DNA of 8,554 nt from positions 1-8,554 of the forward strand of contig JAHFDE010000088.1 in assembly GCA_023249165.1 (NCBI GenBank), read 5' to 3'. Below the pieces are notes generated by a model. It had not been told where the DNA came from. It searched no databases and worked only from the letters and a program-made list of their open reading frames with translations. The position numbers and the translations under genes were made by a program. Of this stretch, positions 1-6,203 are shown piece after piece. Origin of the DNA: Candidatus Methylomirabilota bacterium. GTDB lineage: Bacteria; Methylomirabilota; Methylomirabilia; Methylomirabilales; CSP1-5. Position 1 is the stretch's first letter. Each line of letters begins with the position of its first letter.

Positions 1-168
1 GTAGGGCTCAAGTGTCGGGTGGTCCGCTCAGAGGTCCATCGCTACGGCGTCAGGCCTACCGAGGAGAGACACCTGGTCTATCGGTCTGGTCTTGAGTTCG
101 TGGGCACCTCCGAGGCGTCCTTGCGACTGATCGACAAGACCATCGAGTCCTTGAAAGTCGCGGCCTAA
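1..168 (+). CDS. PilZ-like domain protein, C-terminal fragment
   Basis: The reading frame is open from the first base and ends at TAA 166-168, giving 55 residues of a protein whose start lies outside the window. The visible part alternates short hydrophobic strands with charged turns (LKCRVVRSEV, then LVYRSGLEFVG) and ends in a helix-like tail, SLRLIDKTIESLKVAA. The phrase YRSGLEF followed by a short helix resembles the last strands of PilZ domains, which bind cyclic di-GMP and alter partner proteins. The diagnostic RxxxR and (D/N)xSxxG motifs would lie upstream, so c-di-GMP binding cannot be judged. The domain call rests on general resemblance. That a real gene ends here is fairly secure from codon use and the clean stop. 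Confidence 0.5.
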   Translation, partial: VGLKCRVVRSEVHRYGVRPTEERHLVYRSGLEFVGTSEASLRLIDKTIESLKVAA

Positions 169-201
169 TCCGGTCGCGCTCCCTCTCACCTCCTCCGCGA
201 T

Positions 202-366
202 ATGGAAAAGGCGGTTGGCCTACCCTTGCAGGGTGAGGTCATTGAAGACGCCAAGGCTGTTGTGCAGATTGATCTTGCGGCGCTCACCCTGAAGCTCTCC
301 GAGCAACTGAAGGCCCTGGCTGACATCGAGTCGGCCCAGCCCAACTATATCCTCCGGATTCAATAA
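202..366 (+). CDS. Small ORF resembling the end of a subtilase propeptide
   Basis: This 54-residue ORF starts at ATG 202 and has G/C-rich third positions typical of coding DNA here. Its second half (VVQIDLAALTLKLSEQLKAL, then ADIESAQPNYILRIQ) reads like the last strand of an inhibitor-I9 type propeptide of subtilisin-like proteases, where a phrase such as VESAEPNY precedes the protease domain. No catalytic domain follows: the frame stops right after this segment. No Shine-Dalgarno sequence is visible before the ATG, and the frame is open back to the stop of the preceding gene. It may be a free-standing I9-like inhibitor, a remnant of a lost protease gene, or an unrelated small protein. The family assignment is tentative. 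Confidence 0.35.
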   Translation: MEKAVGLPLQGEVIEDAKAVVQIDLAALTLKLSEQLKALADIESAQPNYILRIQ

Positions 367-400
367 CTCGATCTCACCGGTCCGATCCCGGTACATCCTG

Positions 401-538
401 TCAGGCTTCCTTCACGGCGGATATGGTGATGGGATTTTCCAGCATCCTCTGGTTGCGGTAGGCCAATCGCTGGTCTTCAAGCGATACGGCGGGATCCCAG
501 TAGGACGAAACCCGCAGCCGCGAGGCCACCTGAATCAT
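401..538 (-). CDS. 45-residue protein of unknown function
   Basis: Read on the minus strand, ATG at 538-536 opens a 45-codon frame ending at TGA 403-401. It was chosen because AAGGAAG stands about six to eight bases before the ATG, a good ribosome binding site, and about three quarters of third positions are G or C. The product begins MIQVASRLRVSSYWDPAV and ends NPITISAVKEA. It has no signal peptide, membrane segment or cysteine, and is rich in arginine and glutamate. I do not recognise the family. A sigma-54-type promoter candidate lies upstream at 725-741, which would give a leader of about 175 bases. It could be an independent small protein or the remaining tail of a decayed gene. Confidence 0.45.
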   Translation of the reverse strand: MIQVASRLRVSSYWDPAVSLEDQRLAYRNQRMLENPITISAVKEA

Positions 539-724
539 GGTGTACTTCCTTGTGGTACTGCGAATGTGGGCGGCCTATTGCCGTGGTCAGGGGGAAATCG
601 GACGTCCGGGATCACCTCAATGCGTACTGTGGCTCGAAGGACCTGCCGAACGGGGATGACGGTGCCCGGGGGCCATGCGAAAGTCAAATCCGTCGCCAGC
701 CCAGCCGGAACACGCTTGCCAAAA

Positions 725-741
725 AGCAAGTTCAGTGCCAA
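725..741 (-). promoter_or_regulatory. Candidate sigma-54 (-24/-12) promoter
   Basis: On the minus strand the sequence reads TTGGCACTGAACTTGCT. The RpoN consensus is YTGGCACGNNNNTTGCW. All conserved positions match, including the GG (739-738) and GC (727-726) pairs at the required distance; the only departure is T instead of G after TGGCAC. It points toward the 45-residue ORF at 401-538, with transcription predicted to begin near 714. No activator binding site was identified. A single short match can arise by chance. Confidence 0.4.
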
Positions 742-776
742 TACCTCCCTTCCGTTCCGCCATTCGTCGATTGGGC

Positions 777-809
777 TTGCGGGGGGCGGGCGAATCGGGT
801 AAGAGTATC
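777..809 (+). repeat. 33-bp imperfect repeat, copy 1 (possible promoter)
   Basis: It begins TTGCGGG and ends TAAGAGTATC, and matches copy 2 at 2804-2836 in 25 of 33 positions without gaps. TTGCGG and TAAGAG are separated by 17 bases, the geometry of a housekeeping promoter, although both boxes are poor matches to TTGACA and TATAAT. It lies 71 bases before the binding-protein gene at 881. Confidence 0.45.
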
Positions 810-828
810 AGGGCTGAGCCAGGCCCTG
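809..828 (+). promoter_or_regulatory. Leader hairpin before the GltI-like gene
   Basis: CAGGGC (809-814) and GCCCTG (823-828) are perfect complements around an 8-base loop. A short dyad GTGT-GTA-ACAC follows at 830-840. There is no U-run, so this is not a typical terminator. It could be a leader structure or an operator for the gene at 881. The function is inferred only from position. Confidence 0.25.
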
Positions 829-880
829 TGTGTGTAACACGCTGGCCCATTGACGAGACGTACGAAAAGGAGAGGCAACG

Positions 881-1750
881 ATGCGACACAAGGCCATGAG
901 CATGCTGGTCGGCGTCACCCTTGCTACCCTTGTCCCACTGCCCCTCCCGGTGGGCACCGCTGCGGCGGAGACGGTTTTGCAAAGGATCAATCGGACCGGA
1001 AAACTTACGGCAGGGACCCGGACCGAATCGATTCCCTTCGCGTATCTGAACGATAAGAAAGAGTGGGTTGGTTTCTCCGTGGATCTGATCAAGGAAATCC
1101 AGGGGCGCCTCGAGCGCAACCTCGCAAAGAAGATCAAGCTGGAGCTGAAAGCAGTCACGCCCGAGAATCGTTTTCAAATGGTGGCCGACGGCACCGTTGA
1201 TCTCGAGTGCGGCTCCACCACGTATACGCGGTCCCGGGACGAGACCGTGGACTTCAGCATCAATTTCTTCTACTCCAGCGGCCAACTCCTCATCAAGGCC
1301 GATGGCCCCATCAAGGCTCCCAAAGACATCCCGGGCAAGCGGATTGGTGTAGCGCGGGGGACCACCACCGAGAAGATCATCCGGACGAAGTTACCCCAAG
1401 TGAACGTCGTGTTGGTTCAGGACCACGGCGAGGGGTTCCAGGCCCTTCAGCAGGGCAAGATCGATGCCTATGCCAGTGATGGGATCCTCCTCGCGGGCCT
1501 CGCCCTCAAGGCCCCCGGTGCAGAGGCCTTCGCAATCGTGGGGGGCTTCAGCTTCGAGCCCTACTCCTGCATCGTGCCGGAAAACGAGTCCAAGTGGCGG
1601 GATTTCGTCAACCACACCTTCATGGAACTCATCGAGAGCGGCACATACTTTGAGATCTACGACAAATGGTTCGGGGCAAATGGGGTTGTCCCCTACAAGG
1701 CGCCCGACGAGGCCAAGTTCCTGACGCTGATGCAGGTGATGCCCAGGTAG
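881..1750 (+). CDS. Amino-acid ABC transporter substrate-binding protein, GltI-like (SBP family 3)
   Basis: This 289-residue periplasmic protein probably captures glutamate, aspartate or a similar amino acid for an ABC importer. ATG 881 follows AAGGAGAGG with good spacing. Residues 1-29 form a signal peptide ending in AAA before Glu30. The mature part has the family-3 fold and reads closely like E. coli GltI: NRFQMVADGTVDLECGSTT (about 96-114) followed by R117 and R119, and DHGEGFQAL (181-189), whose counterparts hold the ligand carboxylates. Cys110 and Cys230 occupy the positions of the paired cysteines in that subgroup. Length is normal. Neither permease nor ATPase genes lie beside it, so it either works with a transporter encoded elsewhere or has a sensing role. 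The family is secure; ligand specificity is inferred. Confidence 0.9.
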   Translation: MRHKAMSMLVGVTLATLVPLPLPVGTAAAETVLQRINRTGKLTAGTRTESIPFAYLNDKKEWVGFSVDLIKEIQGRLERNLAKKIKLELKAVTPENRFQMVADGTVDLECGSTTYTRSRDETVDFSINFFYSSGQLLIKADGPIKAPKDIPGKRIGVARGTTTEKIIRTKLPQVNVVLVQDHGEGFQALQQGKIDAYASDGILLAGLALKAPGAEAFAIVGGFSFEPYSCIVPENESKWRDFVNHTFMELIESGTYFEIYDKWFGANGVVPYKAPDEAKFLTLMQVMPR

Positions 1751-1801
1751 CTTTTCATTCACCATCCGCCATCTGTGCTACCCCGAGCCGTCGTCTCCTT
1801 C

Positions 1802-1827
1802 TAAAAGAAAATAGTAAAAGAAAATAG
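1802..1827 (+). repeat. Perfect 13-bp tandem repeat beside the transposase arm
   Basis: The unit TAAAAGAAAATAG occurs twice head to tail (1802-1814 and 1815-1827). The second copy runs two bases into the left inverted arm of the transposase element. This A-rich stretch stands out in GC-rich DNA. It may be a replication or insertion scar at the element end. No equivalent A-rich stretch follows the right arm. Confidence 0.75.
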
Positions 1828-1852
1828 GGTCAGGTCTTGAATATTGACATTC
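1826..1852 (+). repeat. Left inverted arm of the transposase element
   Basis: It contains GGGTCAGGTCTTGAA (1827-1841), two non-matching bases, and TTGACATTC (1844-1852), and is the complement of the arm at 2732-2758. Its TTGACA is a perfect -35 box facing the transposase gene. Confidence 0.9.
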
Positions 1853-1872
1853 GATCCATCTTGAGGTAGAAA
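1844..1872 (+). promoter_or_regulatory. Candidate promoter of the transposase gene (leaderless start)
   Basis: TTGACA (1844-1849, six of six) is followed after exactly 17 bases by TAGAAA (1867-1872, four of six to TATAAT). Transcription would start about seven bases later, on or next to A1879 of the ATG, giving a leaderless or nearly leaderless mRNA. The same interval contains a small dyad, GAGGT (1863-1867) with ACCTC (1872-1876). In any longer transcript this would pair the only Shine-Dalgarno-like GAGG. Confidence 0.5.
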
Positions 1873-1878
1873 CCTCCT

Positions 1879-2730
1879 ATGGCACGGCCGTTGCGCATTC
1901 AGTATCCCGGGGCAGTCTACCACCTTACCTCCCGCGGGAACGCGGGACAACCGATATTCAAAGACGACCGTGACCGGGAGGAGTTTCTCGTCACGCTGCG
2001 GAGGGTGACCGACCGCTACCGCTGGCGCTGCCACGGCTATTGCCTCATGCGGAACCATTACCACCTGGTCATCGAGACCCCCGAGGGGAATCTGGTCCTG
2101 GGCATGCGGCAGCTGAATGGCGTCTATACCCAGACCTTCAACCGGCGGCACAGCCGGATGGGGCATCTCTTCCAGGGGCGCTATCAGGCGATTCTGGTCC
2201 AGAAGGAGAGTCACCTCCTCGAGGTGTGCCGGTATGTGGTTCTGAACCCCGTTCGGGCTGGGCTGGTCAAACGGGCGGATCAGTGGCAGTGGAGCAGCTA
2301 TGGGGGGACCGCCGGGATCAAGGCCCCTCATCCGTGCCTGACGACCGAGTGGGTCCTCGGCCAGTTTGGTCAGACACGAAGCCGCGCCGCTGAGCGGTAC
2401 CGCGCCTTCGTCCAGGATGGCGTTGAAGCCGAACCAATCTGGACGAGGGTGAAGGGCCAGAGCCTCCTGGGCGGCGAAGCATTTCTCCGTCGATTGCTCC
2501 CGTATGTCCGGGGCCGGGAGGCGGTCAAGGAATTCCCCAGGAGTCAGCGCTACGCGGCCCGACCACCGCTGGCGGAACTCCTTCCTCCTCGGGTGGTTGG
2601 AGCCAAGCTGAGGAGACATCGCGCGATCATAGCGGCGGTGGAGCGCTTTGGGTACACGCAGAAGGCGGTGGCGGATTTCCTCGGGCTTCACTATTCGACC
2701 GTCAGCCGGCTCGTAAATGCTCCAAGATGA
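1879..2730 (+). CDS. RAYT-like transposase, Y1/HUH family, with C-terminal HTH
   Basis: This 283-residue single-strand DNA transposase belongs to the REP-associated tyrosine transposase branch of the IS200/IS605 superfamily. It opens with the family-typical MARPLRIQYPGAVYHLTSRG. The metal-binding HUH motif is His60-Tyr61-His62 in MRNHYHLVIETP. Tyr83, in the helix LNGVYTQTFNRRH, is the likely nucleophile that forms a 5' phosphotyrosine. GHLFQGRYQAI (95-105) and the VCRYVVLNPVRAGLV segment are also characteristic. The last 35 residues (roughly 248-283, including AVADFLGLHYSTVSRLVN) form a helix-turn-helix, so the protein is longer than minimal Y1 enzymes. The gene is intact with no frameshift. 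It lies inside inverted arms rather than beside classic REP palindromes. Autoannotation sometimes labels such genes differently, but the motifs are clear. Confidence 0.92.
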   Translation: MARPLRIQYPGAVYHLTSRGNAGQPIFKDDRDREEFLVTLRRVTDRYRWRCHGYCLMRNHYHLVIETPEGNLVLGMRQLNGVYTQTFNRRHSRMGHLFQGRYQAILVQKESHLLEVCRYVVLNPVRAGLVKRADQWQWSSYGGTAGIKAPHPCLTTEWVLGQFGQTRSRAAERYRAFVQDGVEAEPIWTRVKGQSLLGGEAFLRRLLPYVRGREAVKEFPRSQRYAARPPLAELLPPRVVGAKLRRHRAIIAAVERFGYTQKAVADFLGLHYSTVSRLVNAPR

Positions 2731-2731
2731 G

Positions 2732-2758
2732 GAATGTCAAGTTTCAAGACCTGACCCT
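2732..2758 (-). repeat. Right inverted arm of the transposase element
   Basis: It is complementary to the left arm in 25 of 27 positions and begins two bases after the transposase stop codon. Read on the minus strand, its TTGACA (2740-2735) faces back into the gene. Seventeen bases further on is TTTACG (2717-2712), only three of six to a -10 box, so antisense transcription of the 3' end is possible but weakly supported. Confidence 0.9.
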
Positions 2759-2803
2759 CCACCAGTTCCTGTGACGACCCTGCCGGAGGATATCCCTTTC
2801 CCC

Positions 2804-2836
2804 TTGCGGGACCCGGGCAAATGCGATAAGAGTATC
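2804..2836 (+). repeat. 33-bp imperfect repeat, copy 2 (possible yifB promoter)
   Basis: This is the second copy of the element at 777-809, with the same 5' TTGCGGG, central CGGGC and 3' TAAGAGTATC. If it is a promoter with TTGCGG and TAAGAG at 17-base spacing, transcription would start near 2840, about 48 bases before yifB. A complementary pair TCCACC (2837-2842) and GGTGGA (2861-2866) follows immediately and could form a leader hairpin. Confidence 0.45.
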
Positions 2837-2887
2837 TCCACCATCCCTGCGATTGTGCGGGGTGGACGCCCTCCGGCAGACAGACTC

Positions 2888-4423
2888 ATGTTAGCCAAGG
2901 TCCTCAGTAGTGCGGTCCTCGGGGTGGATGCCTATACGGTCGAGGTCGAGGTGGACATCGCCCTGGGACTCCCCTCCTTCAACACCGTGGGCCTCCCTGA
3001 TGTGGCCGTCAAGGAGAGCCGCGACCGGGTCAAGGCCGCTATCAAAAACTGCGGCTTTGACTTCCCACCGCGGCGGATCACCGTCAATCTTGCCCCGGCC
3101 GACATCAAGAAAGAGGGTGCCGCCTTTGATCTGCCAATGGCCATCGGGGTGTTGGCGGCACAGGGGATGGTGAAGCCCGACCGGCTCTCGGAGGTCCTGG
3201 TCCTCGGCGAGCTGGCGCTGGACGGGCTCGTCCGTCCCATTCGGGGGGCCCTGCCGATGGCCGTGGCCGGAGCCGAGGTGGGTCTCCAGGGGATCGTGCT
3301 TCCGGTCGACAACGCCTCGGAGGCCGCCGTCGTCAAGGGGATCAAGGTCTACGGGGTCCACAGCCTGTCCGAAACGGTGGGGATACTCAATGGAGAGATC
3401 ACCATCGAGCCGACCACGATCGATCTCGAGGCGGCGTTTGCTGAGTCCTCCCAGTACGCCGTCGACTTTACCGACGTCAGGGGACAAGAGCATGCCAAAC
3501 GGGCCCTCGAGGTGGCCGCGGCGGGAGGCCACAACATCCTGCTCATCGGTCCCCCGGGGTCGGGGAAGACGATGCTGGCCAAGCGCCTGCCGACCATTCT
3601 CCCCCCGCTGGGCCTGGAAGAGGCGATCCAGACCACCAAGATCCACAGTGTCTCCGGACTCCTCCCACCCCGCGCTCCCCTCATTGCCATCCGACCCTTC
3701 CGGGCCCCTCACCACACCATTTCGGATGCCGGACTGATCGGCGGAGGCAACATCCCCCGCCCAGGTGAGGTGAGCCTGGCCCATCACGGGGTTCTCTTTC
3801 TGGACGAACTCCCGGAGTTCAAGCGGCATGTCCTCGAGGTGCTTCGACAGCCGCTGGAGGACGGCCAGGTCACCATCGCTCGGGCCGCCACGTCCCTCAC
3901 GTATTCAGCGTCATTCATGCTGGCCGCCGCCATGAACCCATGCCCGTGCGGATACCTGACCGATCCCCAACGGGAGTGTGGTTGCACCCACGGAGAGATC
4001 CAACGCTATCTCAGCCGGATCTCCGGGCCCCTCCTGGACCGCATCGATATCCACATCGAGGTGCCACCGCTCAGGTATCGGGACATGACGGCAGAGACGG
4101 CGGGCGAGCCCTCACCTGTGATTCGGGAGCGGGTGCGACGCGCCCGGGCGATCCAGGCCGAGCGCTTCAAGAAGAGCAAGATCTTTTGCAATGCGGCGAT
4201 GAGCCCGAAACAGATCCGCCGCCATTGTCAGGCGGCCGGGGAGGGGCAGCGCCTCTTGGAGACCGCGATGGAGCGGCTGGGGCTCAGTGCCCGCGCGTAC
4301 GATCGCATCTTGAAGGTCGCCCGCACGGTCGCCGATCTCACCCACGAGGAGACCATTCGCCCCGAACACATTGCCGAGGCCATTCAGTACCGGAGTCTGG
4401 ATCGCGGAATTCGGAGGAGTTGA
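2888..4423 (+). CDS. yifB: YifB/ComM family Mg-chelatase-like AAA+ protein
   Basis: This cytoplasmic AAA+ ATPase is 511 residues long, the usual size. ComM in naturally transformable bacteria is a helicase that promotes branch migration during integration of incoming DNA; the role in other bacteria is less clear. The N-terminal Lon-protease-like (ChlI) domain covers about 1-165 and starts MLAKVLSSAVLGVDAY, where the family normally begins. Walker A is GPPGSGKT (221-228) and Walker B is VLFLDE (302-307), with the family segment FRAPHHTISDAGLIGGG between. A CPCG...CGC cluster (Cys352, 354, 364, 366) follows MNP, then LDRIDIHIEVP and the Mg_chelatase_C helices. ATG 2888 is preferred over ATG 2717: the latter would add 57 unrelated residues encoded across the transposase tail and its right arm. 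The ribosome binding site at 2888 is weak. No competence genes are nearby. Confidence 0.95.
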   Translation: MLAKVLSSAVLGVDAYTVEVEVDIALGLPSFNTVGLPDVAVKESRDRVKAAIKNCGFDFPPRRITVNLAPADIKKEGAAFDLPMAIGVLAAQGMVKPDRLSEVLVLGELALDGLVRPIRGALPMAVAGAEVGLQGIVLPVDNASEAAVVKGIKVYGVHSLSETVGILNGEITIEPTTIDLEAAFAESSQYAVDFTDVRGQEHAKRALEVAAAGGHNILLIGPPGSGKTMLAKRLPTILPPLGLEEAIQTTKIHSVSGLLPPRAPLIAIRPFRAPHHTISDAGLIGGGNIPRPGEVSLAHHGVLFLDELPEFKRHVLEVLRQPLEDGQVTIARAATSLTYSASFMLAAAMNPCPCGYLTDPQRECGCTHGEIQRYLSRISGPLLDRIDIHIEVPPLRYRDMTAETAGEPSPVIRERVRRARAIQAERFKKSKIFCNAAMSPKQIRRHCQAAGEGQRLLETAMERLGLSARAYDRILKVARTVADLTHEETIRPEHIAEAIQYRSLDRGIRRS

Positions 4424-4426
4424 GCC

Positions 4427-4618
4427 ATGAGCGCCGTTCCGCCCAAGTGTCTTCAGTGCAAGCGTGATCTCCGCTACGATCTGGCCCACCTGCGATACGG
4501 CTGTCCCGCGTGCGACGCGGCCCACGCCGCCGCGGATATCTGGCGGATCGGAGGAGAGACCTTGGGGCGCCAAGTCGCCCGCCTCGTGCACCAGGTCGAG
4601 CAGTGGCTTAGAAAATGA
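4427..4618 (+). CDS. Small zinc-ribbon protein
   Basis: This 63-residue protein carries two knuckles, Cys8-x2-Cys11 and Cys26-x2-Cys29 (CLQC, CPAC), spaced 14 residues apart. That is a typical zinc ribbon. The rest (about 31-63) is a likely amphipathic helix rich in Ala, Arg and Gln, ending VARLVHQVEQWLRK. It begins three bases after the yifB stop, with GGAGGAG (4413-4419) seven bases before the ATG, so translation is probably coupled to yifB. It has no signal peptide and should be cytoplasmic. It may bind nucleic acid or a protein partner. The ribbon motif is visible; the function is unknown. Confidence 0.75.
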   Translation: MSAVPPKCLQCKRDLRYDLAHLRYGCPACDAAHAAADIWRIGGETLGRQVARLVHQVEQWLRK

Positions 4619-4634
4619 GAGTCCGGCTCGGCCT

Positions 4635-6155
4635 ATGAGGCACGGCCTGCTCCCGTTCGGCATTGCCATCGTCCTCCTCGGCCTCGGGGCCTGTGGGACA
4701 GGGGAGGGGCGCTCCGCCGCCGCGGTGGTGGCCGCCATCGAGACCAATCCGGTGAGCCTCGATCCCCGAGTCGCCACCGATGCTCTCTCCCTGCATATTA
4801 CCGGATTGCTCTTCAATGCCCTGGTCCGCGCGGATGACCATCTCCGCGTCGTCCCGGACCTCGCACGCCGGTGGGAGCAGGCCGACGACCGAACGGTCAT
4901 CTTCCATCTCCGCCAGGGGGTGCAGTTTCACCACGGGCGGGAGCTCACCGCCGACGATGTCCGGTTTACCTTCGAATCCCTCGAGACCATCGCTCCGGCC
5001 CACACGCCACTCCTCCAGGAGGTCAAAGAGATTCGGGTCCTGGACCGCTATCGAGTGGCCTTTCACCTGAAACGCCCCTTCGCTCCCCTCCTGTACCATC
5101 TGACGGTGGGAATCGTCCCGGCGGACCTCGCGAGTCAAGCGGGCTTTGGTCAGGCCCCGGTGGGCACAGGGCCCTTTCGATTCACACGGTGGGGCCAGAA
5201 TGAGCAGGTCGAGCTCGAGGCCTTTCCAGAGTATTTCGGCGGGAGTCCCCGGATCACGAAGCTCAGGCTTCGGATCATCCCGGATGCGACGATCCGATTC
5301 CTCGAACTGAAGCAGGGGAACATCGATCTCCTCCTCGGGTCGCTCCCCCCCGAGATCGTGTCCCTGGTGGATTCGCTCCCGGGGGTTCAGACGGCCACGG
5401 GCCCCTCCAGCAACTATACCTACCTGGGCTTCAACCTCCGGGACCCGATTCTGGCTGACGTCAAGGTTCGCCGGGCCATCGCCCATGCCCTTGACCGCAA
5501 GGGACTCATCGCCCATCTCCTCCGGGGGCAAGCGACGGCGGCCACCGGACTCCTCTTTCCTCAGCACTGGGCCTACGAACCGCAGGTGGTGACCTTCCCG
5601 TTCGATCCCGAAAGGGCCAGGCGGCTTCTGGATGAGGCCGGCCATCCGGTAAGAAAAGGGGGCGTGCGGTTCGCCCTCACCTTCAAGGCGACGACGGGCG
5701 AGCTCAGCCGAGCCATTGCCGAGGCGATACAATTTCAACTGGCACAGGTCGGGATTCGGATCGAGATCCGGAGCTACGAATGGGGGACGTTCTACGCCGA
5801 TATTAAGTCGGGAAATTTCCAGCTCTATGTCCTCACCTGGGTCGGCATCACCGATCCCGACTATTACCAGTATGTCTTCCACTCGGACTCGCTTCCCCCC
5901 CTTGGGGCCAATCGGGGTTACTACCAAAACTCCGAGGTGGATCGTCTGCTGCTCCGCGGTCGGCGGACCTCGGACACGGGTGGGCGAAAGGCGACCTACA
6001 GCCGCATCCAGCAGATCCTCGCTGAGGATCTGCCCTACATCAGTCTCTGGCACGAGCTGCGTTGGGTCGCGTACAAGGCGCGGATCCGGGGGTTCTCCCT
6101 GATGCCAGGAGGCGATTTCACTCCCTTGAAAGATGTCTGGCTCGACGACCACTGA
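4635..6155 (+). CDS. Peptide/nickel-type ABC transporter substrate-binding lipoprotein (SBP family 5)
   Basis: This is the extracytoplasmic receptor of a dipeptide/oligopeptide/nickel-class importer, 506 residues long. The start ATG 4635 gives a short basic N-terminus, a hydrophobic core and a lipobox LGAC with Cys20 as the lipidation site; starts further upstream would spoil this signal. The family-5 signature is clear at about 75-116: LARRWEQADDRTVIFHLRQG, then VQFHHGRELTADDVRFTFESL. PVGTGPFRFTRW (about 175-186) and the DVKVRRAIAHALDRKGLI segment also fit, as does the C-terminal ISLWHE. The gene starts 16 bases after the zinc-ribbon gene, with only a weak GAGAG ribosome binding site. Two permease genes follow. 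Substrate cannot be told from sequence: peptides, nickel, heme precursors and sugars are all known for the family. Confidence 0.92.
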   Translation: MRHGLLPFGIAIVLLGLGACGTGEGRSAAAVVAAIETNPVSLDPRVATDALSLHITGLLFNALVRADDHLRVVPDLARRWEQADDRTVIFHLRQGVQFHHGRELTADDVRFTFESLETIAPAHTPLLQEVKEIRVLDRYRVAFHLKRPFAPLLYHLTVGIVPADLASQAGFGQAPVGTGPFRFTRWGQNEQVELEAFPEYFGGSPRITKLRLRIIPDATIRFLELKQGNIDLLLGSLPPEIVSLVDSLPGVQTATGPSSNYTYLGFNLRDPILADVKVRRAIAHALDRKGLIAHLLRGQATAATGLLFPQHWAYEPQVVTFPFDPERARRLLDEAGHPVRKGGVRFALTFKATTGELSRAIAEAIQFQLAQVGIRIEIRSYEWGTFYADIKSGNFQLYVLTWVGITDPDYYQYVFHSDSLPPLGANRGYYQNSEVDRLLLRGRRTSDTGGRKATYSRIQQILAEDLPYISLWHELRWVAYKARIRGFSLMPGGDFTPLKDVWLDDH

Positions 6156-6163
6156 CTGAATAA

Positions 6164-6192
6164 TTTCGAAATTCGAATTTCGAAATTCGAAA
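6164..6192 (+). repeat. AT-rich TTCGAAA tandem repeat and palindrome
   Basis: Four 7-base units run from 6165 to 6192: TTCGAAA, TTCGAAT, TTCGAAA, TTCGAAA. Bases 6164-6185 form a perfect 22-base palindrome. It lies nine bases after the binding-protein stop in otherwise GC-rich DNA. There is no U-run, so it is a poor intrinsic terminator, though it could fold in RNA or DNA. Confidence 0.85.
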
Positions 6193-6203
6193 TCTTACTT
6201 ACC

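Larger units (their letters stand above)
1826..2758 (+). mobile_element. RAYT-like (IS200/Y1-type) element with inverted arms
   Basis: The element is bounded by 27-base inverted arms at 1826-1852 and 2732-2758. They share GGGTCAGGTCTTGAA and TTGACATTC, separated by two mismatched bases, so 25 of 27 positions pair. Between them lies a single Y1 transposase gene that nearly fills the interval. Y1 enzymes normally act on imperfect palindromes through single-stranded DNA and make no target duplication, and none is seen here. The outer limits are taken as the ends of the arms; the A-rich tandem repeat on the left may also belong to it. It sits between two complete genes and breaks neither. Confidence 0.75.

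Noticed and set aside
535..741. Minus-strand ORF of 68 residues starting at TTG 741, overlapping the 45-residue ORF by ATGA.
   Set aside because: Third-position pattern is not coding-like, the purine tract is too close to the TTG, and the start coincides with the sigma-54-like site. The overlap was tempting but the protein looks random.
550..837. Plus-strand ORFs in the spacer before the GltI-like gene (starts at 550 and 566).
   Set aside because: No ribosome binding site, weak codon bias, and no recognisable domain despite a CxC near the start.
617..1285. 222-residue minus-strand ORF.
   Set aside because: Antisense shadow of the well-supported GltI-like gene.
1801..2691. 296-residue minus-strand ORF.
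   Set aside because: Shadow of the transposase gene; its length follows from the codon bias of the opposite strand.
4464..4634. Upstream extension of the receptor gene to a start at 4464.
   Set aside because: It would overlap the zinc-ribbon gene and bury the lipoprotein signal; ATG 4635 gives a proper lipobox.
4608..6152. 514-residue minus-strand ORF opposite the receptor gene.
   Set aside because: Exact antisense of a clear SBP family 5 gene; long antisense frames are common in GC-rich DNA.
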